This document shows, piece by piece, positions 21,336-28,636 of a stretch of DNA of 37,662 bases. The stretch spans positions 1-37,662 of IMG/VR virus record IMGVR_UViG_3300044638_003973. One strand, given 5' to 3'. The position numbers and the translations under genes were made by a program. Origin of the DNA: a virus. Positions within the stretch are counted from its first letter, which is position 1. Each line of letters starts with the position of its first letter. Under the pieces are notes generated by a model. That model was not told the origin of the DNA and did not search any database. It saw only the letters and a program-made list of their open reading frames with translations.

Positions 21336-23318
21336 ATGGCCGCAGAACTTATCACGCTTCCATTCCGCCCTGTCATTAACACGCGGGGCGTGCTGGAACC
21401 GGGCGCATTGCTTGACGTGTTTCAGGCTGGGACGACCACGCGGATCAGCGTGTTCTCCGATAGCGACCTGTCGGCGGCGTTGTCCAATCCCGTTGTCGCC
21501 AATTCGTCAGGCGTTTTCCCCAGCGTGTATTGGGACAACGCGCAGGCTGTCCGCGTGCGTGTGCGCGAGGCTGACGGCACGGTTTTGGGCGATGCTGACC
21601 CGTATTTCTCTGACGGGCTTTCCTCAAGCGATCTGTCGTTTATCCAATCCGGCACTGGTGCTGTAGCTGAAACGGTGCAAGCGGCGTTGCGCCGCACGGT
21701 GCATGCCTCGCAATATTCGTCGCTTCAGGCGGCGATTACAGCCAATCCGGGGCGCGACATCATCTTGTCGCCAGGCGTCACGACCGTTGGCCTTTTAACG
21801 ATTGCAGGCAATGACACGCGGTTGATCGGTTCGCGTGCTTGCACTTTGCAGAGGGCAAACAGCACTGCGGGCAATTTTATCACCATAACAGGCGCGTCTT
21901 GTTCGCTGATCGGCTTCAACATCGACGGCAACCGGGCCAACCAGACTTATGCCTACAACGTGCGAGAGGTGTTTGTCCAAGGGGCGAAGGCTGAAATTCG
22001 CGGGTTGCGAGTTAACAACGCTATTTCGCACGGCATTGGCGCAGTGGGCGGGGCGTTGCAGCCGGTCATCTCCGATAACGAAGTCGAAACCTGCGGGGAC
22101 TTCGGTATCTTTGTAGATAACAACGGCGGCGGCACCGATCCGGCTTACGGCCTTTGCGAGAACAACACGGTTCAAGACTTCGGAATTGCAGGAGGCGGCG
22201 GGGGCGCGACTACTTCGGTTGGCATCGGCGTGCGCTCGCTGCTTGGCGGCTGGCGGATTAGTGGCAACCTTGTGCGCCAAGTAACCGCCCGTGCAAACGA
22301 ACAGCTTGGGATCGAATGCTGGACGAACAGCAACAACATGGTTGTTGAAGGCAACACCATCGACATGATCGGGCATGGCGAGTTTGGACTTTCAATTACT
22401 GGTTACGGCTCTGTCGTGAGCGGCAATCTGGTTCTTGGAACTTCGTCTTATGCCATCGAATTGATTGACCGCGCGGTGACTTGCACGGGCAACGTCATTC
22501 GCTCGCCTTTGGGTTCGGGCGTTTCGATCAACCTCAATTCGGGCCATGCTGATCCGGGCGACGTTATCACGGTGACGGGCAACACGGTGGAGAATACGGT
22601 CAACGTGGTCGGCGCGAATGCTGCTATTACTGTGACGGGCGATGTGGGCGTGACCCCGATTGCCATCACCATTTCGGGCAACACGACGCACGGCCTTTCG
22701 CATGGCATTGTCGTTACTGACCTTGTGACGGGCTGCACCATTACCGGTAACACCTGCTGGAATACCGGATCAGGACAAGCGGGCATTCTGCCGCTCGGCA
22801 CTGACATGACCGTAAGCGGCAATACGATTATTCGCGTAGCTGCGGCCGGCACTGGCAACGGCGGCGGGATTGTGATGGGCGGGTCGGGCCACCTTATTTC
22901 CGGCAACCGCATTTCAGGCAACAGCCGGATTGACAACGCCATCCTGGTTAACGTTGGCGCAACCAATTGCGTCATCGACGGCAACTTCATCACAGGCGCA
23001 AACGCCAACACGGTATTCTGCAACGCGACTGGATCGTCGATTGTCGTCAAGAACAATGTCGGCAACGCTGGCTATGCGCTGCAATCTGGCAACCGGGCAT
23101 TTCAGAACCTCAATACGTCAAACGGAATTAACGTAAGTCAGCAAATGGGCATGGGCCTTGGCGTGTTTACCGTTGCTACCCTGCCCGCAAGCGCGGTTAC
23201 CGGCACGGAAGCCTACGTCACCGATGCAAACGCGACCACCTTCAATAGCGTTGTGGCGGGCGGAGGCTCTAACAAGGTTCCCGTCACCTATGACGGCGCG
23301 GCGTGGAGGATCGGCTGA
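21336..23318 (+). CDS. Tailspike with right-handed beta-helix
   Basis: 660 aa from ATG 21336, chosen because the N-terminal domain begins there and the longer frame crosses the terminator. Residues 1-95 (ITLPFRPVINTRGVLEPGAL ... VFPSVYWDNAQAVRVRVREA) match the capsid-adaptor domain common to podovirus tailspikes. Residues ~140-600 are a parallel beta-helix with many NxI/VxxN turns (ISDNEVE, ISGNLV, VEGNTI, VTGNTV, ISGNRISGN). The last ~60 residues form a small C-terminal module (FTVATLPASAVTGTEAYVTD ... VTYDGAAWRIG) seen at the ends of many tail proteins. Likely binds and perhaps cleaves host surface polysaccharide; a catalytic pair is not identifiable by eye. Confidence 0.9.
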   Translation: MAAELITLPFRPVINTRGVLEPGALLDVFQAGTTTRISVFSDSDLSAALSNPVVANSSGVFPSVYWDNAQAVRVRVREADGTVLGDADPYFSDGLSSSDLSFIQSGTGAVAETVQAALRRTVHASQYSSLQAAITANPGRDIILSPGVTTVGLLTIAGNDTRLIGSRACTLQRANSTAGNFITITGASCSLIGFNIDGNRANQTYAYNVREVFVQGAKAEIRGLRVNNAISHGIGAVGGALQPVISDNEVETCGDFGIFVDNNGGGTDPAYGLCENNTVQDFGIAGGGGGATTSVGIGVRSLLGGWRISGNLVRQVTARANEQLGIECWTNSNNMVVEGNTIDMIGHGEFGLSITGYGSVVSGNLVLGTSSYAIELIDRAVTCTGNVIRSPLGSGVSINLNSGHADPGDVITVTGNTVENTVNVVGANAAITVTGDVGVTPIAITISGNTTHGLSHGIVVTDLVTGCTITGNTCWNTGSGQAGILPLGTDMTVSGNTIIRVAAAGTGNGGGIVMGGSGHLISGNRISGNSRIDNAILVNVGATNCVIDGNFITGANANTVFCNATGSSIVVKNNVGNAGYALQSGNRAFQNLNTSNGINVSQQMGMGLGVFTVATLPASAVTGTEAYVTDANATTFNSVVAGGGSNKVPVTYDGAAWRIG

Positions 23319-23431
23319 TGGAACGCGCAATTCGTGACGTTTCAGCAGGCCGCGCTGGCCGCATCTGCGCACCCGGCCAATGGGTAGTGTGGCGCGAGGG
23401 CGACCGCATTTGCGTGGAGTTGAAGTCATGA
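23318..23431 (+). CDS. 37-aa protein after the tailspike
   Basis: Short gene starting at ATG 23318, overlapping the tailspike stop by one base (TGATG), with GGAGGAT as ribosome binding site. Product: basic N-terminus (ERAIRDVSAGRAGR), then a beta-hairpin-like ICAPGQWVVWREGDRICVEL. Its two cysteines and aromatic strand suggest a small beta fold. Role unknown. A 14-codon frame (23428-23472) follows with an ATGA overlap, too short to call. Confidence 0.5.
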   Translation: MERAIRDVSAGRAGRICAPGQWVVWREGDRICVELKS

Positions 23432-23473
23432 AAATCGGGTTTGGCATCGTCGAGCGCATGGGGGAAGTTTAAG

Positions 23474-23716
23474 ATGAATGGAATTGACTGGCAGGTTCTT
23501 TTCAACATTGCAGTCATGGCTGTCATGGCAATGGGCGGTTGGATCGTGGGCCGCGTAACCAAGACGCTTGACCAGTTGGACACTGACATTCGCGCGCTCC
23601 CCGAAAAGTACGTCAGCAAGGCCGACTACCGCAGCGACATCACCGAGATAAAGGCGCTGCTCACAGGCATCAGGGACAAGCTGGACAGCAAGCAGGACAA
23701 GGACGCTCACCGATGA
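23474..23716 (+). CDS. Membrane-anchored coiled-coil protein of the lysis cassette
   Basis: 80 aa. One hydrophobic span at residues 8-26 (LFNIAVMAVMAMGGWIVG), followed by a helical charged tail with heptads (TLDQLDTDIRAL ... EIKALLTGIRDKLDSKQ). This layout resembles XhlA-type or holin-associated proteins found directly before endolysins. GGGGGAAG lies upstream of the ATG; the stop overlaps the endolysin start (ATGA). It may be a pinholin-like or holin-regulating protein; the two-span protein at 24204 is the better holin candidate. Confidence 0.72.
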   Translation: MNGIDWQVLFNIAVMAVMAMGGWIVGRVTKTLDQLDTDIRALPEKYVSKADYRSDITEIKALLTGIRDKLDSKQDKDAHR

Positions 23717-24204
23717 AAAAGACAAGCGCGGCTGGCATCGCTCTCATGCACTCGTTCGAAGGGCTGGCGAAGAAGCTGCCCGATGGCAGCATTGCTGCCT
23801 ATCCTGATCCGGGCTCTCGCGACGGCCACCCGTGGACAATTGGCTGGGGCAGCACAGGCCGCGATCCGTTTAACGGCGGGCAGATAAAGAAGGGTACTGT
23901 GTGGACGAAGGCGCAATGCGATCAGCGGTTTGTGGAGCATCTTGCGCAGTTTGAGCAGGCGGTCAACGCCGCGATCGGATCCGCGCCCACGACGCAGGCG
24001 CAATTCGATGCACTTGTAAGCTTCACTTACAACCTCGGGCCGGCGAACCTGCGCAATTCCACGCTGTTGAAGCTTCACAAAGCAGAAGATTACGAGGGCG
24101 CTGCCAAGCAGTTTCTCCGTTGGAATAAGAACGATGGCAAGGTCATGAATGGGCTGACGCGCCGCAGGAAGGCCGAGGCTGCACTTTACGGAAAGGCAGA
24201 CTGA
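23713..24204 (+). CDS. Endolysin, T4-type lysozyme (GH24)
   Basis: 163 aa, the length of T4 lysozyme. It hydrolyses the MurNAc-GlcNAc bond of peptidoglycan at the end of infection. The catalytic motif is complete: Glu16 in SFEG, Asp32 in YPDPG and Thr42 in TIGWGST, followed by LVSFTYNLGPANLRNSTLL and the C-terminal GLTRRRKAEAALY. There is no signal peptide or SAR domain at the N-terminus (KKTSAAGIALMHSF), so release should depend on a holin. ATGA/TGATG overlaps tie it to both neighbours. Confidence 0.95.
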   Translation: MKKTSAAGIALMHSFEGLAKKLPDGSIAAYPDPGSRDGHPWTIGWGSTGRDPFNGGQIKKGTVWTKAQCDQRFVEHLAQFEQAVNAAIGSAPTTQAQFDALVSFTYNLGPANLRNSTLLKLHKAEDYEGAAKQFLRWNKNDGKVMNGLTRRRKAEAALYGKAD

Positions 24205-24479
24205 TGAACTTCCCTGACTTCGTTACGCCTGACGGTCGCCGAGCTTGGGCGTTTCTCGCAATTGTTGGCGGCTGCATGGTGTTTACCGCCGTCATCATAG
24301 GCTCGCTTTGGCTTATCAAAGACCACGACGAGTTTGTGTTCTACCTTGCCCTTGCTGCTCATGTCCAAGTTCTAGTTGGCATGACGGCTCTTGGCTGGGC
24401 AATGGGACGCCGGCTGCAAGCAAGCGCAAGTCGTGACGGCGTGACGATTAACGACAGCCAAATCGAAGTTCACTCTTAA
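24204..24479 (+). CDS. Putative holin (two membrane spans)
   Basis: 91 aa with two hydrophobic segments: AFLAIVGGCMVFTAVIIGSL (about residues 15-37) and FYLALAAHVQVLVGMTALGW (about 46-66). A short polar loop (IKDHDEF) separates them and a charged C-terminal tail follows, the layout of class II holins. It would open the inner membrane for the endolysin encoded just before it. Start overlaps the endolysin stop by one base. Confidence 0.75.
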   Translation: MNFPDFVTPDGRRAWAFLAIVGGCMVFTAVIIGSLWLIKDHDEFVFYLALAAHVQVLVGMTALGWAMGRRLQASASRDGVTINDSQIEVHS

Positions 24480-24502
24480 GGAAAGTAACGGAGCCGGTGC
24501 CT

Positions 24503-24649
24503 ATGACCCTCCCTACCCCCGACGATGAGCGCAAGGCCATCGTGGCCTTCACCGCGTTCGCCGTGCTGTCGCTGCTTGGCGCGGGTGCATTGCTGTTCGC
24601 CATCGCAACCGTGCTGGTGAAAGCCGCGCAATGGGTTTGGAGTTTCTGA
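24503..24649 (+). CDS. 48-aa single-span membrane protein
   Basis: Starts at ATG 24503 with GGAG nine to ten bases upstream. The N-terminus is polar (TLPTPDDERK), then one membrane span (AFTAFAVLSLLGAGALLFAI), then a short amphipathic end (AAQWVWSF). The stop overlaps the spanin ATG (TGATG). Placed between holin and spanins, it is probably a lysis accessory such as an antiholin; inferred from position only. Confidence 0.62.
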   Translation: MTLPTPDDERKAIVAFTAFAVLSLLGAGALLFAIATVLVKAAQWVWSF

Positions 24650-25284
24650 TGCTGCCACCTCTCCCGCCGTGGCTCGCGCCGCGATACGCACTTACCGGCA
24701 TCAAGCTGGGGCTGTCTGCCCTGTTGCTGCTTGTCGCCGTTGTCGGCTGTTCAACCCAGACCGTGCGTCTTGAAGGCTTTCGGATCCAGCTTCCGCTGAT
24801 CGGCACCATCGGCCCGCAGGGTTGGAAGCCTTATGCGCAGGAACTGGAAGGCGAGGTTCGCTCGATCCGCATTGACCTGGAGCTTTCCGAAGCCCGCCAC
24901 ATCGCCACTAAGCGCGCTTACGAGGACGCGCAGGCCGAAGCCGCACGGATGGAAGCCGAACGACTGGCCCGCGTTGTCGCCCGCCAAAAGGAGATCACAG
25001 ATGAAGTCCGTCAAGATTACAGCCGCCGCATTGCTGACCTTCGCGCTCGTGCTGCCCGCTTGCAAGCCCAAGCCCGAGCCGGTGCTGGAGGTGCGTCCGG
25101 TGGTTTGCAACTGCCCGAAACCGGCGACCCCGCCAGCGGAATTGATGACCCCGCCGCGTGTCAGGAAATTCCTGCCCGAGACGTAAACACCGACATCGCC
25201 TGCCGCGCAATCGCCGAAGAACAGGCAATCCAGTTGGACGCGCTTATCCAATGGGTGAGCCGCCAGTTAGGCGCAACCGAATAA
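24649..25284 (+). CDS. Inner-membrane spanin (Rz-like)
   Basis: 211 aa. N-terminal hydrophobic segment (residues 18-33, IKLGLSALLLLVAVVG), then a periplasmic domain with a long coiled coil (about 65-140; LSEARHIATKRAYEDAQAEA, ARMEAERLARVV, DYSRRIADLRARAARLQAQ). This is the layout of Rz, which with the outer-membrane partner disrupts the outer membrane at lysis. An outer spanin gene is nested inside it (25001-25186). Oddity: the hydrophobic segment ends VVGC at 31-34, which fits a lipobox, so this subunit could itself be a lipoprotein. C-terminal cysteines are present (AACQE, IACRA). Confidence 0.82.
   Translation: MLPPLPPWLAPRYALTGIKLGLSALLLLVAVVGCSTQTVRLEGFRIQLPLIGTIGPQGWKPYAQELEGEVRSIRIDLELSEARHIATKRAYEDAQAEAARMEAERLARVVARQKEITDEVRQDYSRRIADLRARAARLQAQARAGAGGASGGLQLPETGDPASGIDDPAACQEIPARDVNTDIACRAIAEEQAIQLDALIQWVSRQLGATE
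25001..25186 (+). CDS. Outer-membrane spanin lipoprotein (Rz1-like), nested in Rz
   Basis: 61 aa, read in another frame entirely within the Rz-like gene. ATG 25001 has AAAAGGAG seven bases upstream. It has a lipoprotein signal peptide (KSVKITAAALLTFALVLPAC) with lipobox LPAC, Cys21 being the lipidation site. The mature part is short and proline-rich (KPKPEPVLEVRPVV, KPATPPAELMTPPR), the hallmark of Rz1. It contains a CNC pair that could form disulfides with its partner. Nested Rz1 genes are well known in lambda-like phages. Confidence 0.88.
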   Translation: MKSVKITAAALLTFALVLPACKPKPEPVLEVRPVVCNCPKPATPPAELMTPPRVRKFLPET

Positions 25285-25311
25285 TTCCCGTCAACAGCGC
25301 GAGTAAGCCAT

Positions 25312-26373
25312 GTGCCGACACCTCCCACAACCGAAGCCATGATGCACGAAGCCGTTGCCGCCTTGAGGCAGCACGGATCACAAACCCAAGCAGCACACGC
25401 GCTGGGTATGTCCCGTTCCGCGTTTCAAGACCGCATCCGCAAGGCTCATGAGGCTAGGTTGATCGAAGCAACGCCGCATGAAGCCCCCGAGGTTCCGCAG
25501 GCCGCGCCACTGCCCGACCCTGACCTGCCGATTGAGCAGCTTGTCACGTATCGCAAGAGCGCCTTCGAGCGCAAACACGCGAACGTATTGGCCAAACGCT
25601 GGCGGCGGTTCAACGTGCCGACGCATGGCCCCTATGCGCTGATGTTTGTCGGCGATCCGCACCTCGATGATGACGGCTGCAACCTTCCGCTATGGGAGGA
25701 TCATTGCGAGCTTATGGCTGGTACCGAACACCTGTATGCGGTCAATATAGGCGACGTTACGAACGACTGGGTTGGTCGCTTGGCAAAGCTTTACGCCAAC
25801 CAAGAGATGGGTGCACACAACGCCAAGAGGCTTGTGAAGCACTATCTGGCCGAAAGAGGTATCCCATGGTTCCTTTGGCTTCATGGGAACCACGATATGT
25901 GGGACGGCCCTGTAGGGCGCGACTTTTTTGAAGGCATTCGCCCGAATTACGTGACCATGGAAGATTGGCAGGCGAAGGTCACAATGGTTAGCCCCAACGG
26001 CAAACAAATCCGTCTCTGGGCTGCCCACAACTTCAAGGGCAACAGCATTTGGAACCCGATGCACGGCCCGCTTCGGGCAGCGCAGATGGAAGACTGGGCG
26101 CATCTGTATGTAGCTGGCCACCATCACAACTGCGGGCTGTTCCAGCACGAAAACGCGCACCGCGATTTTGTGGCCAATGGGATGCGTGTTCGTGGTTATA
26201 AATTTATCGATAGCTATGCCGATCTACACCAGTTTGGCTCGCATCAATACGGTGCGTCTGGGATCGCAATAATTGATCCCGATGGCGACAAGCTCAACGC
26301 GGTGACGTGCTTTCTCGATCCGCACGAGGGCGCAGACTTCCTCGCGTGGAAGCGCCGCAAAGCCGCAGCATGA
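25312..26373 (+). CDS. Metallophosphoesterase with N-terminal HTH
   Basis: 353 aa from GTG 25312 (an ATG at 25339 is an alternative). Residues ~10-45 form a Fis-like helix-turn-helix (AVAALRQHGSQTQAAHALGM, SRSAFQDRIRKA). After a Pro-rich linker comes a calcineurin-type phosphoesterase with all metal motifs: GDPHLDD (114-120), GDVTND (147-152), GNHD (192-195) and GHHH (269-272). It could cleave nucleotides or nucleic acid bound through the HTH; the substrate is unknown. It lies after the spanins, near the end of the late block. ATGA overlap with the next gene. Confidence 0.87.
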   Translation: MPTPPTTEAMMHEAVAALRQHGSQTQAAHALGMSRSAFQDRIRKAHEARLIEATPHEAPEVPQAAPLPDPDLPIEQLVTYRKSAFERKHANVLAKRWRRFNVPTHGPYALMFVGDPHLDDDGCNLPLWEDHCELMAGTEHLYAVNIGDVTNDWVGRLAKLYANQEMGAHNAKRLVKHYLAERGIPWFLWLHGNHDMWDGPVGRDFFEGIRPNYVTMEDWQAKVTMVSPNGKQIRLWAAHNFKGNSIWNPMHGPLRAAQMEDWAHLYVAGHHHNCGLFQHENAHRDFVANGMRVRGYKFIDSYADLHQFGSHQYGASGIAIIDPDGDKLNAVTCFLDPHEGADFLAWKRRKAAA

Positions 26374-26540
26374 CAACCGCCGACAAAATCCGCCATGTTG
26401 CTGATGTGGTCGAGCAATCAGCCATGGGTCGGCGCAAGGAGATAGCAATTGAGTTGCTTTGCCTTCACATAGTGCGAGCTTGCGGGTCAGGCGAGAATGC
26501 CGCCGAGGCGCGCTTGCTGCTGGAGTTGCTGGAGGGTTAG
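26370..26540 (+). CDS. 56-aa helical protein, last gene of the late block
   Basis: ATGA-coupled to the phosphoesterase gene. The product is all helical in appearance (TTADKIRHVADVVEQSAMGR, IAIELLCLHIVRAC, EARLLLELLEG). The last 54 bases overlap the end of a minus-strand gene (26487-26609), making this the convergence point of the two transcription units. No terminator is visible between them. Function unknown. Confidence 0.62.
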   Translation: MTTADKIRHVADVVEQSAMGRRKEIAIELLCLHIVRACGSGENAAEARLLLELLEG

Positions 26541-26609
26541 CCCGCGCTCTTGGGCAAGGTTCAGCACCCGCTCAATCTCGACGCTAGGCACTAAGACACG
26601 GCGGGTCAT
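26487..26609 (-). CDS. 40-aa helical microprotein, last gene of the minus operon
   Basis: ATG at 26609, with AAGGAG seven to eight bases upstream, one of the best ribosome binding sites in the operon. Product: TRRVLVPSVEIERVLNLAQE followed by a Gln-rich helix (LTLQQLQQQARL), reminiscent of one half of an HTH. It overlaps the gene upstream by 26 bases and runs antisense to the end of the + strand 26370-26540 gene. Function unknown. Confidence 0.55.
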   Translation of the reverse strand: MTRRVLVPSVEIERVLNLAQERGLTLQQLQQQARLGGILA

Positions 26610-26769
26610 CTTGCTCTCCTTTCCAGACGCTCAAATAATCCGACCCAGCCGGTTCCCGTTCGGGTGCATCTTCTGGGGCTTGGGCGATTTTGTCGGGTTT
26701 AGTTCCCGTTCGGGTGCGCCATAACGTTCGCGCTATCTTGCTTAATGCGCAAGATATGGCGCGGGTCAT
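26584..26769 (-). CDS. Hypothetical 61-aa protein
   Basis: ATG at 26769 overlaps the upstream stop as ATGA, supporting translation. Product has a basic N-terminus (TRAISCALSKIARTLWRTRT) and a Pro/Glu-rich, then acidic C-terminus. The gene contains two copies of a 16-bp repeat (26652-26667 and 26702-26717) read in different frames, and an 8-bp hairpin (26734-26756). It may be coding, or a leader region with DNA-level signals; less certain than its neighbours. Confidence 0.45.
   Translation of the reverse strand: MTRAISCALSKIARTLWRTRTGTKPDKIAQAPEDAPEREPAGSDYLSVWKGEQDDPPCLSA
26652..26667. repeat. 16-bp direct repeat, copy A
   Basis: GTTCCCGTTCGGGTGC, identical to 26702-26717 exactly 50 bp away. 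The core CCCGTTCGGG has inverted CCCG/CGGG arms, suggesting a protein-binding site. The two copies fall in different reading frames of the minus-strand gene, so protein repetition does not explain them. Confidence 0.7.
26702..26717. repeat. 16-bp direct repeat, copy B
   Basis: Second exact copy of GTTCCCGTTCGGGTGC (see 26652-26667), 50 bp downstream on the + strand. A perfect 8-bp inverted repeat (TATCTTGC / GCAAGATA, 26734-26756) lies 16 bp further on. Confidence 0.7.
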
Positions 26770-27233
26770 GGCTTCGGAGCCGCCTGCGCCAACGCATCCT
26801 TGTGCGCTTGAAGCTCGTTCATCAGGTGGCGTTGATGTTCTTCAATCGCCTCATCCACAATCTCGCGCACATTGAGACGCGGTTCGTCACGACCGGCTGA
26901 AACAGCACGGCGACAAGCTCGCAACGCCTTACGCAACCGCTCGACCTCGGCCCGCAGCCCTTCGATCTCCCGCCGCTGTACACACGGCAGGCGCGGGCAG
27001 TCGTCGTGGCAAGTGTGGATGCCGTCGTAGGTCAACCGCTCCACTTTGGCTTGCAGGGCTTCGATAGCGTCGGCGCGGACGTATTCTGTCGCGGGCGTAT
27101 GATCTTCGCAGTCATCGCCCCACACATCGTGTTCACACCACTGCCTGCCGTAATGCGCGTCTGCGCAGCAATTGGGCTGCAAAAAAATGCGCTCGTGGTC
27201 ACCGCGCAACCGCTTAACCAGTTCCTCGGTCAT
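26766..27233 (-). CDS. Cys-rich coiled-coil hypothetical protein
   Basis: 155 aa, ATG 27233 overlapping the upstream stop (ATGA), GGGAGA upstream. The N-terminal third has paired cysteines and histidines (PNCCADAHYG, WCEHDVWGDDCEDH) that may bind zinc. The middle is a coiled coil (AIEALQAKVERL) with a second Cys/His patch (GIHTCHDDCPRLPC), then another coil (EIEGLRAEVERLRKALRACR) and a charged helix. Proteins of this type (Ead/Ea22-like) are common in phage accessory regions; function unknown. Confidence 0.72.
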   Translation of the reverse strand: MTEELVKRLRGDHERIFLQPNCCADAHYGRQWCEHDVWGDDCEDHTPATEYVRADAIEALQAKVERLTYDGIHTCHDDCPRLPCVQRREIEGLRAEVERLRKALRACRRAVSAGRDEPRLNVREIVDEAIEEHQRHLMNELQAHKDALAQAAPKP

Positions 27234-27364
27234 GCCCGTTTCTCCCGTTCGCGATCAGCCATCGGGCGCTCATAAAGCTTAGTGCCGTCAGCGCGGCGTA
27301 GGGGCCATGCGCTGTCCTGTGATGTCCTCCGCGTCGGGTGCGGCTTGCTGATCTGGGCGATCAT
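27230..27364 (-). CDS. 44-aa basic microprotein
   Basis: Fits exactly between its neighbours with ATGA overlaps on both sides; GGGAGAG lies upstream of the ATG at 27364. Product is basic (HPTRRTSQDS, PLRRADGTKLYERP, ADREREKRA). DGTKLYERP looks like a short beta element. Function unknown. Confidence 0.6.
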   Translation of the reverse strand: MIAQISKPHPTRRTSQDSAWPLRRADGTKLYERPMADREREKRA

Positions 27365-27801
27365 GGCTGCTCTCCCTCAATCTTGGCGATGGCGGCGGTG
27401 AGGGCGACAACGCGATTTTCGACGGTCTTTCGACAAGGGCCAGCGACAAACTCGCCGCCAGCCAAGTCGCCAAGGGCTTGCCGCCACAGTCCTGATGCGC
27501 TTGACATCACGTTGCCGTAGCCGTGCCGCTCACAAAGAGCGCGAAGTTCGACCAGAATAGACGGGTCAACGATCTTGTCTTCAGCGCAATCCTGCAAAGC
27601 CTCCCGCGCCTCCCGCATTGCTTCCAGCGCCTCGGATGTGGCTGTGTGGCGAACCTCTTGAGCGAACGCCAAAACGGCGCGAATATCACCCTTGCGTTGC
27701 TCCTGTGTGGCGCAGCCGCAAATGGCTGACGCAAGGCTTTCAGCGGCTTCGTGGCGCTCGCGCAGAGCCAGCGTCACCTGCACCTGCTCTTGTTCGGTCA
27801 T
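27361..27801 (-). CDS. Hypothetical 146-aa protein
   Basis: ATG 27801 with GGGAGA upstream, chosen over the much longer open frame, which overlaps the previous gene. Helical throughout: TEQEQVQVTLALRERHEAAE, then ATSEALEAMREAREALQDCA, ending with a region typical of phage proteins of this sort (VALTAAIAKIEGE). No catalytic motif seen. Starts one base after the stop of the 27803-28156 gene. Confidence 0.68.
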   Translation of the reverse strand: MTEQEQVQVTLALRERHEAAESLASAICGCATQEQRKGDIRAVLAFAQEVRHTATSEALEAMREAREALQDCAEDKIVDPSILVELRALCERHGYGNVMSSASGLWRQALGDLAGGEFVAGPCRKTVENRVVALTAAIAKIEGEQP

Positions 27802-27802
27802 G

Positions 27803-28156
27803 TCATTCTCCCGTCTGATAGGCGCGGATGCGGCGGGCCATTTGCTTCGCGGCTGCATAAAGAGAATTGCACCATTCCGATGACTCGTGAGCCATCTCAT
27901 CCAACTCTGCTTCACTCGGCCACCGTGGCTGGCACTCACCCATCGGCGGGGCTTTGGCGAAGGCTGCGATGAGGCCGCGGATGTTAGCCTTGTCAATTTC
28001 GTCTAACGGGTCGCACGTCAGGTCGAGCTCTCCGTCTCTCATGTAATACGCCTCAAGCGCCGGTCGCCATGCCTCGTAATCCGGCTCGGCGTCGATCTCA
28101 GCAAGTCGGGCCTGTCGCTCGGCAATCTCTGCCAGCAGGGTTTCGCGTTCGGTCAT
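27803..28156 (-). CDS. Hypothetical 117-aa protein
   Basis: ATG 28156 with GGGGGAGA upstream. N-terminal coiled coil (TERETLLAEIAERQARLAEI), then an acidic middle with aromatic residues (YEAWRPALEAYYMRDGEL) and a helical end (WCNSLYAAAKQMARRIRAY). Not recognised. Its ATG overlaps the stop of a 25-codon gene upstream. Confidence 0.68.
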   Translation of the reverse strand: MTERETLLAEIAERQARLAEIDAEPDYEAWRPALEAYYMRDGELDLTCDPLDEIDKANIRGLIAAFAKAPPMGECQPRWPSEAELDEMAHESSEWCNSLYAAAKQMARRIRAYQTGE

Positions 28157-28230
28157 GCTTCGTCTCCCCCACAATGGAAGCATCGTGTTTCATAAACCGC
28201 AGATAGCGGTAAGCGATGTTGCCGCGTCAT
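28153..28230 (-). CDS. 25-aa CxxC microprotein
   Basis: Fits exactly between two genes with ATGA overlaps at both ends, so its frame is kept open although tiny. Product ends YETRCFHCGGDEA, with one CxxC pair, as in small zinc-ribbon fragments. If not coding, this 70-base stretch would be the only sizeable gap in the operon's lower half. Confidence 0.45.
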   Translation of the reverse strand: MTRQHRLPLSAVYETRCFHCGGDEA

Positions 28231-28535
28231 CCGTCGATACGGGCGAGAAGGGCGCGGGCGGTGACTTCAGCACGCTTAAGGTCGCTTTGTGCCCAACCCT
28301 TGAACGCGCCCCGCCCATCCATCGTGGGGTCATAGCGAGCGCTTTCGACAAACCCCCGCAGCGCCTCGACCAGTTCCGGCGCGGCTGCGATCAGGCGGGC
28401 GTTGGCTTCGTTCGGCATTTCCGAATAGCGCGGGATTTTAGCAATGCGCGGAACCCATGTTGACTTGTCGCCAATAATCCAGCGGTCGCCGTTAGGATCG
28501 GTATCCCAAGCCCAAGGCCCATTCGTGTAAGTCAT
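28227..28535 (-). CDS. Hypothetical 102-aa protein with phage-typical motif
   Basis: ATG 28535 with GGAG eight bases upstream, overlapping the stop of the gene before it. N-terminal beta part (TYTNGPWAWDTDPNGDRWII), then NEANARLIAAAPELVEALRG, a motif often seen in small phage proteins of accessory regions, then a helical end (SDLKRAEVTARALLARI). Function unknown. Confidence 0.72.
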   Translation of the reverse strand: MTYTNGPWAWDTDPNGDRWIIGDKSTWVPRIAKIPRYSEMPNEANARLIAAAPELVEALRGFVESARYDPTMDGRGAFKGWAQSDLKRAEVTARALLARIDG

Positions 28536-28636
28536 CGTGCAATCTCCATAATCAAAGCCATCACGATCAGGCCGGAACCTAACAGCATGGTGCCGCCGAA
28601 TATGCGGGCGAGGTTGTAGGCTGCGGTGGGAGTCAT
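28532..28636 (-). CDS. 34-aa single-span membrane microprotein
   Basis: ATG 28636 with GGGAGGG upstream, overlapping both neighbours by 4 bases. Product: short polar N-terminus, then one hydrophobic span (IFGGTMLLGSGLIVMALIME). One of two very small membrane proteins in this operon. Confidence 0.58.
   Translation of the reverse strand: MTPTAAYNLARIFGGTMLLGSGLIVMALIMEIAR

Noticed and set aside
23428-23472. 14-codon frame between the tailspike and lysis genes
   Set aside because: ATGA-coupled but too short to support; may only hand over ribosomes.
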